From Elusimicrobiota bacterium (lineage in GTDB: Bacteria > Elusimicrobiota > Endomicrobiia > CG1-02-37-114 > JAHJSO01): 6,919 nucleotides of DNA. The DNA is taken from positions 1-6,919 of the forward strand of contig JAHJSO010000123.1 in assembly GCA_018830385.1 (NCBI GenBank), read 5' to 3'. The notes beneath the pieces were generated by a model, which searched no databases, was not told the origin of the DNA, and saw only the letters and a program-made list of their open reading frames with translations. The position numbers and the translations under genes are program-made. This document shows, piece after piece, positions 1 through 5,100 of this stretch (within the stretch, counting starts at the first letter, position 1; every line of letters starts with the position of its first letter).

Positions 1-22
1 AGAAAAGACGCAAGGATAATAA

Positions 23-1204
23 ATGAAACAATTCCTGGAAGGCGCGATAGCGATTGCAAGGACGGTAAAACTTACGAAACCCGGCGTTATTTCCGCCTAT
101 CCGATAACCCCGCAGACGCACATCGTTGAAGAACTCGCCCAGCTGGTGGCTGACGGCGAACTCAAGTCGGAGTTTGTGAACGTTGAGAGCGAACACTCCG
201 CTGCCAGCGTTGTGCTGGGGGCGTCCGCTTCAGGCGTAAGGGCATATACCTCAACAAGCTCCCAGGGGCTGCTGCTTATGGCTGAGGTGGTTTTCAACAT
301 CGCGGGCATGCGCCTGCCGCTCGTGATGTGCTGCGTCAACAGGGCGGTTTCAGCCCCGATAAACATCTGGAACGACCACCAGGACTCAATGGCGGTCAGG
401 GACAGCGGGTGGTTTCAGTTCTTCGCAGAGAACGTCCAGGAAGCGGTAGACCTCCACGTATTCGGGTGCCGGCTCTCCGAGGACAACAGGGTACTTCTGC
501 CCGTTATGGTGTGCATTGACGGGTACATTTTAAGTCACGGGTATGAGGTCGTTGATTTGCCGGAACAGGAACAGGTTGACAGTTTTCTCAGGCCCTACAA
601 CCTGCCTTTTAAACTTGACGTTGAAAACCCGTTAACCCTCGGCGTGCTCGCTTCACCTGATTTTTACACGGAAACCAGATACGCAATACAGGAGACGATG
701 GCCTCGGCTGAAGGCGTTATGCAGGAACTGGCGGGTGAATTCAAAAAAGTATTCTCCCGTGAAATAAAATTCGTTGAGACATACAAACTGGAAGGGGCAA
801 GCAAGGCAATCATAGCCATGGGGTCAATTTGCGGCACAATAAAAGAAGCAATTGACGATATGCAGAAAGACGGGATAAAGGTCGGGCTTGTTAAAATAGT
901 CGGTTACCGGCCGTTCCCCGAAAAGGAATTGATGAGGGCCTTAAAGGGTATTCCGGAAATAGCAGTGGTTGATAAGTCAATATCATTGGGTTCAAAAAGC
1001 CCGTTGTTCCTGGAGATAAGATCGCTGTTCCAGGGGCAGGCACCTGCGCCGAAGATAAGCGGATTTGTGATGGGTTTAGGCGGGAGGGACATATCAAAGG
1101 CCGACATATCCGGAATCGTTGAGATGCTCTCAAAAGAACAGTCCGACGCTAAATTTATAGGGATTAAGCCGGAAAATTTGTTCAGGGACATAAAGGATAT
1201 ATGA
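23..1204 (+). CDS. porA: Pyruvate:ferredoxin oxidoreductase, alpha subunit
   Basis: Alpha subunit of a four-subunit 2-oxoacid:ferredoxin oxidoreductase, most likely pyruvate synthase, which interconverts pyruvate + CoA and acetyl-CoA + CO2 with ferredoxin as electron carrier in the cytoplasm. The 393-aa length is normal for a free-standing PorA. Visible family features: AYPITPQT at residues 25-32, the ESEHSA segment at 55-60, TSTSSQGL at 76-83, then a DHQDSMAVRDSGW segment matching the PorA pattern around the active site. The C-terminal third is the transketolase C-like domain. The start has a good ribosome site, AAGGA at 12-16. Upstream, two frames close right at the start (TAA at 17-19; TGA at 24-26 overlapping the ATG), so a preceding gene, plausibly the delta or gamma subunit, probably ends here, but too little is visible to name it. 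It overlaps porB by 4 bp (ATGA). Pyruvate rather than another 2-oxoacid is an inference from overall resemblance. Confidence 0.93.
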   Translation: MKQFLEGAIAIARTVKLTKPGVISAYPITPQTHIVEELAQLVADGELKSEFVNVESEHSAASVVLGASASGVRAYTSTSSQGLLLMAEVVFNIAGMRLPLVMCCVNRAVSAPINIWNDHQDSMAVRDSGWFQFFAENVQEAVDLHVFGCRLSEDNRVLLPVMVCIDGYILSHGYEVVDLPEQEQVDSFLRPYNLPFKLDVENPLTLGVLASPDFYTETRYAIQETMASAEGVMQELAGEFKKVFSREIKFVETYKLEGASKAIIAMGSICGTIKEAIDDMQKDGIKVGLVKIVGYRPFPEKELMRALKGIPEIAVVDKSISLGSKSPLFLEIRSLFQGQAPAPKISGFVMGLGGRDISKADISGIVEMLSKEQSDAKFIGIKPENLFRDIKDI

Positions 1205-2160
1205 AACAATCTTTTGTAAGCGGTCATACTGCATGCGGCGGTTGTGGACAGGCGATGGCTGCAAAACTTATAATAAACGCAATCGGCTCAAACGCAATAG
1301 TTGCAAATGCCACCGGCTGTCTTGAGGTGTTCAGCGCCGGCTACCCGCATTCGTCATGGGGCGTGCCGTTTATCCATTCGCTTTTTGAAAACGCCGCTGC
1401 CGTTGCCAGCGGGATTGAATCAGCCATGAAACACTTGGGCAGGGAAGACATTACCGTTATCTCCGAGGCGGGCGACGGCGGGACGGGTGACATCGGGCTG
1501 CAGGCGCTTTCAGGAATGTGGGAGAGGGGGCAAAACATTCTCTCAATATGTTATGACAACGAAGCGTATATGAACACGGGAATACAGAGGAGCGGGCTTA
1601 CGCCTCTGAACGCCAATACCACGACGAGTCCTTCAGGTAAAGAATCAACGGGTAACTGGAGGCCGAAGAAAAACCTGCCTGAGATTGCCGTAGCACACAA
1701 CTGTGTTTATGTCGCCACAGCAAGTGTTGGTTATCCTGCCGACCTGCAGAGAAAGGTAAAGAAGGCGGTTTCAATGCGGGGGCCGAAATACCTGCATGTC
1801 TTCGTGCCGTGCCCGCTGGGCTGGAGGCACGACCAGTCACTCACTTACGAAATTTCACGCGCAGCCGTCCAGACGGGATTGGTCCCTCTGATGGAATATG
1901 AGAATGGAGTTCGGACTTCGGTTTTTTCGCTTACGGAAGCGAGGCCCGTGGAGGATTACCTTAAGCCGCAGGGCAGGTTCGCCCATTTGTTTAAAGATAC
2001 CCCGGTCGCCAAAGCAGAACTTGAAAGAGTAAGAAAGATAGCAAACCACAACGTAGAGAAATACGGTTTACTCAAAAAAACCAGCCGGCCCGTTTCCCAG
2101 CCCGCATCCCAGCCCGTTTCCCAGCCCGCATCCCAACCCGCCGAAGATAAAACATCTTGA
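1201..2160 (+). CDS. porB: Pyruvate:ferredoxin oxidoreductase, beta subunit
   Basis: Thiamine-diphosphate and iron-sulfur subunit of the same enzyme, partner of PorA. The N-terminal GHTACGGCG gives Cys12 and Cys15, and VPCPLGW gives Cys204; these match the cluster-ligand pattern of PorB proteins. The TPP/Mg site is GDGGTGD at residues 91-97 followed by NEAYMNTG at 120-127. ATGCLEVF (37-44) and GYPHSSWGVP are also typical. The gene starts inside the porA stop codon (ATGA), with AAGGA at 1193-1197 only three bases upstream, so translational coupling is likely. The family core ends near residue 290 (KYGLLKK). After it comes a low-complexity tail, residues 297-314, of alternating PVSQ and PASQ units, encoded by a perfect tandem repeat. 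That tail is not part of the catalytic fold and is unusual for this family. Confidence 0.94.
   Translation: MKQSFVSGHTACGGCGQAMAAKLIINAIGSNAIVANATGCLEVFSAGYPHSSWGVPFIHSLFENAAAVASGIESAMKHLGREDITVISEAGDGGTGDIGLQALSGMWERGQNILSICYDNEAYMNTGIQRSGLTPLNANTTTSPSGKESTGNWRPKKNLPEIAVAHNCVYVATASVGYPADLQRKVKKAVSMRGPKYLHVFVPCPLGWRHDQSLTYEISRAAVQTGLVPLMEYENGVRTSVFSLTEARPVEDYLKPQGRFAHLFKDTPVAKAELERVRKIANHNVEKYGLLKKTSRPVSQPASQPVSQPASQPAEDKTS
2089..2142. repeat. 12/24-bp tandem repeat inside porB 3' end
   Basis: Four consecutive 12-bp units: CCCGTTTCCCAG, CCCGCATCCCAG, CCCGTTTCCCAG, CCCGCATCCCAA, then a partial CCCGCC. The alternation makes a 24-bp higher-order unit present twice with one mismatch. The unit length is a multiple of three and codes PVSQ/PASQ, so changes in copy number would lengthen or shorten the PorB tail without shifting the frame. 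Confidence 0.95.
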
Positions 2161-2225
2161 AGGATTTAAAACCATTATGAAACAGAAAAAATGGTGCAAT
2201 ATTTAACACAGGGGCGTGTAAATGT

Positions 2226-2702
2226 ATGAATAAAGTTGCATTGATTGCGATATACGGGAGTCCGAGGGAAAACGGAAATTCCGACATGCTGCTGAATGAA
2301 TTTCTGAAAGGTGCAGAAGCGTCGTCGCATGCCCCCCATACCGTTGAGAGGATTTTTGCAAGAAAATTCAACATAACGGCCTGCAGGGGGTGCCACGCGT
2401 GCGGTGTCACCGGAACATGCATAGTCAGTGACGATATGGCCGGTTTATATAAAAAACTTGAACAGGCGGACTGCATGGTGGTTTCGTCACCGATTTTTTT
2501 CTACGGAGTTCCTTCGCAGTTGAAAGCCATCATTGACAGGACGCAGGCATTCTGGGCGGGGAAATACAGGGTGGAAAATCCCGACCCGTCCACTGGACGG
2601 GTGCCCCGCGGGTGCCCCGCGGGTGCCACGAGACATCGGGGGCCAGCAGCGTACGGGGATTTTTCTGGCAGTGTGTGCAAGCAAGGGGCAGAAGGTTTTT
2701 GA
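2226..2702 (+). CDS. Truncated flavoprotein reading frame as it stands (158 aa)
   Basis: This is the uninterrupted reading frame that holds the N-terminal two thirds of the broken FMN reductase. Residues 1-119 match the family (flavin loop and four-cysteine motif). About residue 120 onward is encoded by the repeat and then by the wrong frame of the flavoprotein C-terminus, so the last ~39 residues have no family meaning. If translated unaltered, the product would lack the C-terminal strand and helix of the flavodoxin fold. Confidence 0.6.
   Translation: MNKVALIAIYGSPRENGNSDMLLNEFLKGAEASSHAPHTVERIFARKFNITACRGCHACGVTGTCIVSDDMAGLYKKLEQADCMVVSSPIFFYGVPSQLKAIIDRTQAFWAGKYRVENPDPSTGRVPRGCPAGATRHRGPAAYGDFSGSVCKQGAEGF
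2584..2602. repeat. 19-bp perfect palindrome (copy A) in the flavoprotein gene
   Basis: ACCCGTCCACTGGACGGGT: two 9-bp arms around a single central C at 2593. It sits where the flavoprotein frame breaks. A near-identical palindrome lies at 3695-3713, so this looks like a dispersed short palindromic repeat. Confidence 0.88.
2599..2627. repeat. 11-bp tandem repeat GGGTGCCCCGC, about 2.6 copies
   Basis: Units at 2599-2609 and 2610-2620 are identical, and a partial third (GGGTGCC) runs to 2627. The first unit shares its GGGT with the right arm of the palindrome at 2584-2602. Each unit junction contains the self-complementary CCCGCGGG (2605-2612 and 2616-2623). Because 11 is not a multiple of three, each gain or loss of a unit changes the reading frame of the flavoprotein gene. 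Confidence 0.92.
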
Positions 2703-2830
2703 CGGCGCAAAACTCACAATCCGGTATTTTTTTGATGCATGCGGTTTTGAATACAAGCATGAACTTTTCGTCAGGGGCGTTGAATTGAAAGGGGACATTC
2801 TCTCCAGGACGGATGACATGAGGGTAGCGT

Positions 2831-3682
2831 ATGAACTTGGAAAAAATCTGTGAAGTTGCACCGAACACTGATGCAACATTTAATATGGGAATGTACAAAC
2901 ATATGTGTGAAGTTGCACTGGTTTCTGCAAAAGAGGCAGGCAGGGTTTTAATCAGATATTTCAGGAAAGGTGTCCCGGTAAAATATAAAACGGCAAGGAA
3001 TCCGGTGACCATAGCCGACCACCTTTCGCAGAAAAGAATTGTTCGTTTGATAAAGAGGTCTTTCCCGGATCACAAAACAATATGCGAAGAATCATCGGAT
3101 GAATGCGCGACAAAACCGTCGCACGGAGAGTCAGAGTATTCATGGGTGATAGACCCGCTTGACGGGACGGTTAATTTCATACACGGGCTCGCCCAGTTTT
3201 GCGTTTCCATAGGCGTCCTGCACAGGGATGAGCCGGTCGTAGGGGTCATATACAACCCCGTTACCAATGAACTTTTTTCAGCCGTAAAAGGCGTGGGGAC
3301 TTACAGGAACGGACGCAGGGTGTATGTTTCATCAACCGCCACATTAAACAAGTCATTGCTCGTTACGGGCTTCCCGTATTATGTCGTCGGAAAATCCCGC
3401 AGGGTTATGAGAAATATGAACAGGTTTATTGTGAGGACCGAGGGCGTCCGGCGGCTCGGCTCAGCGGCGCTTGACATGGCTTATGTCGCCTGCGGGACTT
3501 TTGACGGGTTCTGGGAGGAGGGGTTAAACCCCTGGGACGTGGCTGCAGGGACGATAATTGTATCCGAAGCAGGGGGGAAGGTTACTGATTATTCAGGTAA
3601 AAATAAATTTATGTTCGGCCGTGAAATGGTTGCATCTAACGGAAAGATACACAACGCGATAGTCAGGGTTTTGAACAGTTAG
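2831..3682 (+). CDS. suhB: Inositol-1-monophosphatase family protein (SuhB-like)
   Basis: Mg-dependent sugar/inositol phosphate phosphatase of the IMPase/FBPase/CysQ fold. Motif 1 is WVIDPLDGTVNF with Asp108, Asp111, Gly112 and Thr113. The upstream metal-binding acidic pair is Glu86-Glu87, and motif 2 is NPWDVAAGTIIVSEAGG with Asp236. Natural substrate cannot be told: myo-inositol-1-P, fructose-1,6-bisphosphate and PAP are all handled by relatives. Start 2831 is supported by GAGGG at 2820-2824, six bases away, and overlaps the flavoprotein 3' end by 23 bp, implying coupling. This gives 283 aa, about 18 longer than usual. A 57-bp segment bracketed by 13-bp direct repeats (TGTGAAGTTGCAC) encodes the excess near the N-terminus. 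Alternative starts at 2885 (265 aa) or 2891 fit family length but have no convincing ribosome site. The symbol reflects family resemblance rather than proven function. Confidence 0.88.
   Translation: MNLEKICEVAPNTDATFNMGMYKHMCEVALVSAKEAGRVLIRYFRKGVPVKYKTARNPVTIADHLSQKRIVRLIKRSFPDHKTICEESSDECATKPSHGESEYSWVIDPLDGTVNFIHGLAQFCVSIGVLHRDEPVVGVIYNPVTNELFSAVKGVGTYRNGRRVYVSSTATLNKSLLVTGFPYYVVGKSRRVMRNMNRFIVRTEGVRRLGSAALDMAYVACGTFDGFWEEGLNPWDVAAGTIIVSEAGGKVTDYSGKNKFMFGREMVASNGKIHNAIVRVLNS
2849..2918. repeat. 13-bp direct repeats bracketing an in-frame 57-bp unit
   Basis: TGTGAAGTTGCAC occurs at 2849-2861 and exactly again at 2906-2918, 57 bp apart and in the same reading frame (CEVA twice). The upstream gene's TGA stop lies within the first copy. 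GTTGCA in each copy is also complementary to TGCAAC at 2872-2877. Outside the 13 bp the two flanks are not clearly similar. Confidence 0.85.
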
Positions 3683-3694
3683 AAACAGAGTGGC

Positions 3695-3713
3695 GCCCGT
3701 CCGGTGGACGGGC
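3695..3713. repeat. 19-bp palindrome (copy B) between suhB-like gene and trxA
   Basis: GCCCGTCCGGTGGACGGGC: 8-bp perfect arms (a ninth G-T pair possible) around the centre at 3704. It matches the palindrome at 2584-2602 in CCCGTCC...TGGACGGG, and the outermost pair differs in both arms together (A/T there, G/C here), so the hairpin is conserved. It starts 12 bp after the suhB-like stop. No T-run follows, so it is not a standard intrinsic terminator, though it could protect the 3' end of the transcript. Confidence 0.85.
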
Positions 3714-3772
3714 CGTGCGACGGGGATAGATTGGGTTGTGTCGCCGTTAGCGCATGCAGGGTGCGGCCTCAT

Positions 3773-3781
3773 GGGGGGGGG
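3773..3781 (+). promoter_or_regulatory. G9 homopolymer at the thioredoxin ribosome site
   Basis: Nine G in a row end four bases (AATT) before the chosen trxA start, occupying the position of the Shine-Dalgarno sequence. An in-frame ATG at 3771, with AGGG at 3758-3761 ahead of it, could also start translation through the G run, adding five residues (MGGGI). A change in G number would alter spacing for the 3786 start or shift the frame from 3771. Confidence 0.5.
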
Positions 3782-3785
3782 AATT

Positions 3786-4109
3786 ATGGCAGAGGTAATT
3801 TTAACGGAGCAGAATTTTAAGCAGGAAGTACTGGATGCAGGCGGCGTTGTGCTGGTTGATTTCTGGGCGGAGTGGTGCGGTCCGTGCCGCACGATGGGGC
3901 CCGTGATTTCCGAACTTGCCGTGGAGTTTGAGGGGAAGGCAAAGATATGCAAGCTCAACGTTGAGGAAAACCAGAAACTTTCGGGGGATTACAGCGTGAT
4001 GGCCATACCTACATTGCTGATTTTCAAGGGTGGCAAGCAAGTTGACCGGCTCGTCGGAGCGCAGTCAAAACAGGCGCTGGCGAACAAAATTAACCAGTAC
4101 CTTCGGTAA
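3786..4109 (+). CDS. trxA: Thioredoxin
   Basis: Small cytoplasmic dithiol-disulfide oxidoreductase that reduces protein disulfides and is itself reduced by thioredoxin reductase or a ferredoxin-linked enzyme. At 107 aa it has standard length. The active site is WCGPC at residues 30-34, with the buried Asp25 in VDFWAEW and the cis-proline Pro75 in MAIPT. The GG-containing C-terminal strand and helix (FKGGKQVDRLVGA) are normal. I chose the start at 3786 (MAEVILTEQNF) because it matches thioredoxin N-termini. The frame stays open upstream through the G9 run and palindrome B to 3690, but the residues encoded there look like translated repeat. It lies 103 bp after the suhB-like gene and has no reductase gene beside it. 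It converges on ispE. Confidence 0.95.
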   Translation: MAEVILTEQNFKQEVLDAGGVVLVDFWAEWCGPCRTMGPVISELAVEFEGKAKICKLNVEENQKLSGDYSVMAIPTLLIFKGGKQVDRLVGAQSKQALANKINQYLR

Positions 4110-4116
4110 TAACCGA
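4103..4116 (+). other. Weak hairpin at the trxA stop codon
   Basis: TCGGT at 4103-4107 pairs with ACCGA at 4112-4116 across an AATA loop that includes part of the trxA stop. It is only five base pairs and has no T tract directly after it, so a role in termination is doubtful. Confidence 0.3.
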
Positions 4117-4129
4117 TGCAGACCTTTCG

Positions 4130-4168
4130 TAAAATGTCTTTGTAAGATGTCTTCATAAGATGTTTTCG
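4130..4168. repeat. Three 13-bp tandem units in the convergent intergenic gap
   Basis: TAAAATGTCTTTG (4130-4142), TAAGATGTCTTCA (4143-4155), TAAGATGTTTTCG (4156-4168). Units differ at two to four positions but hold an exact 13-bp period. Each has a small inverted motif (AAGA-TG-TCTT in the central unit). They fill most of the space between the trxA stop and the ispE stop. This could be a binding-site array, part of a two-sided transcription end, or a decayed tandem repeat; nothing in the sequence decides which. Confidence 0.8.
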
Positions 4169-4175
4169 CGCCGGT

Positions 4176-5099
4176 TTAAAGTGTTTTGATAACCAGGATG
4201 GTATAGGGTGGTTTAAATATTTTCTTCAGCGAAGCGCCTGCCGAAATGGCGCCGTCCCTTTTAGTGAAAATCCCGAAAACCGCCGAACCGCTGCCTGTCA
4301 TCAGGGAAGCGAATGCCCCTGCAGCGTCCAGCGCCTTTTTGATTCTGTCTATCTCAGGATGAACCGCCGCCACGGCCCTTTCAAGGTCGTTTATGAATAC
4401 GATGTCACCTGTTGATATAGGCGTCCGTTTTTTTATTTTCCGGATTACCATGCGGTTCGCCATATCCCCGGTGTCTTTTTTTGCACTCCCGTATAAATCC
4501 CATCTCCCGTACGCCCCCGACGTTGACGACTGAAATGGCGGATGGACGAGCACCAGCCACAGCGGTTTTTTCTCCCATAACGCCCGCGCCCCGGTTATCT
4601 TTTCGCCGATACCCTCCGCCAGGCAGCATCCGTTGTGCAGGAAAAAAGGGACGTCCGCCCCCAGTTCCGATGCGATCTTTTGTATTTTACGCGCTCCGGC
4701 ATTGAAGCGCAGCATTTTGCACAGTCCTTTTATTACCGCTGCAGCGTCGGAAGAACCGCCTCCCATCCCTGACCCGGCAGGAATATTTTTCGCAACCCTT
4801 ATCCTTATGCCCGTTTTTTTGCCCGACAATTCCGCGATACGGACGGCTGCCCTGTATGCAAGGTTTTTTTCCTTCGGCGGTTTCGGTTCGCCGTGCATCA
4901 GGTTTTCAGGCCATGTGCATTCAAAGTTTATGCCGTTTTTGAGCGCGGGTTTGTACGCAGGTTTGCGCGCGACAGATATTTCAATTTCATCGCACAGCCC
5001 CACGGGTTGCATCAGCGTCGCCAGGTTGTGGTAGCCGTCTTTTCTTTTGCCGCGGATTTCCAGAAAAAGGTTTAATTTCGCCGGCGCCTTAATTTTCAT
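4176..5099 (-). CDS. ispE: 4-diphosphocytidyl-2-C-methyl-D-erythritol kinase
   Basis: GHMP-family kinase of the MEP isoprenoid pathway; it phosphorylates the 2-hydroxyl of CDP-methylerythritol with ATP. At 307 aa it is slightly longer than common forms (~280-300). Motif 1 is APAKLNLFLEI with Lys8 and Asn10, followed by KRKDGYHNL. The glycine-rich ATP motif is PAGSGMGGGSSDAA at residues 107-120. LGADVPFFL carries the catalytic Asp149, and motif 3 is MTGSGSAVFGIF at 267-278. INDLE (236-240) is also typical. The start lies one base after the TPR gene's TAA (TAA-G-ATG), with only a weak purine stretch before it, so expression probably depends on translation of the TPR gene. A moderately long Lys/Pro-rich segment at 46-80 and another at 205-228 are lineage-type insertions. 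Confidence 0.95.
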   Translation of the reverse strand: MKIKAPAKLNLFLEIRGKRKDGYHNLATLMQPVGLCDEIEISVARKPAYKPALKNGINFECTWPENLMHGEPKPPKEKNLAYRAAVRIAELSGKKTGIRIRVAKNIPAGSGMGGGSSDAAAVIKGLCKMLRFNAGARKIQKIASELGADVPFFLHNGCCLAEGIGEKITGARALWEKKPLWLVLVHPPFQSSTSGAYGRWDLYGSAKKDTGDMANRMVIRKIKKRTPISTGDIVFINDLERAVAAVHPEIDRIKKALDAAGAFASLMTGSGSAVFGIFTKRDGAISAGASLKKIFKPPYTILVIKTL

Positions 5100-5100
5100 C

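Larger units (their letters stand above)
2226..2853 (+). pseudogene. NADPH-dependent FMN reductase / iron-sulfur flavoprotein, frame broken by a repeat
   Basis: A flavodoxin-fold protein of the NADPH-dependent FMN reductase family. The N-terminal part, read from 2226, has the FMN phosphate loop GSPRENGNSD (residues 11-20), a cysteine motif C-x2-C-x2-C-x5-C at Cys53, 56, 59 and 65 like that of iron-sulfur flavoproteins, and SSPIFFYGVPSQLKAIIDR (87-105) around the second flavin loop. That frame ends at a TGA at 2700-2702. The family C-terminus (TGIFLAVCASKGQKVFDG, then KLTIRYFFDACGFEY) is read one frame over and runs to 2853. The change of frame falls in a GC-rich palindrome and 11-bp repeat tract, 2584-2627. 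Removing 46 bp (2583-2628) rejoins the halves as a 193-aa protein; removing two 11-bp units gives 201 aa. Both are near the usual family length. The gene could be dead, switchable by repeat slippage, rescued by frameshifting, or mis-assembled. The only upstream ribosome-site candidate is GGGG at 2211-2214, a long 11 bases away. The 3' end overlaps the next gene. Confidence 0.82.

Noticed and set aside
2171..2195. ACCATT/AATGGT inverted repeat after porB as a terminator
   Set aside because: Six AT-rich pairs around a 13-base loop with no T-run; too weak.
2177..2206. Nine-codon frame (MKQKKWCNI) in the porB-flavoprotein gap
   Set aside because: No convincing ribosome site and too short to judge; a leader peptide is possible but unsupported.
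2072..2476. 134-codon minus-strand reading frame with a repetitive RAGKRAGMRAG C-terminus
   Set aside because: It is antisense to the porB tail and flavoprotein N-terminus; its repeat is the reverse of the PorB tandem repeat and no family is recognisable.
2530..3012. 160-codon minus-strand reading frame
   Set aside because: It is antisense to the flavoprotein C-terminus and SuhB-like start, both of which show clear family motifs on the plus strand.
3695..3713. Palindrome B as an intrinsic terminator of the suhB-like gene
   Set aside because: The hairpin is strong but is followed by GC-rich sequence rather than T residues, and the same palindrome occurs inside a coding region at 2584.
3690..3785. 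N-terminal extension of thioredoxin from a GTG at 3690
   Set aside because: The extra residues are translation of palindrome B and the G run, and standard thioredoxins begin at the 3786 methionine.
4130..4168. CRISPR array
   Set aside because: Units are 13 bp, directly adjacent, diverged and without spacers; no cas genes nearby.
4633..5034. 133-codon plus-strand reading frame
   Set aside because: It lies opposite the ispE glycine-rich motif and N-terminal half; composition is that of a shadow frame.
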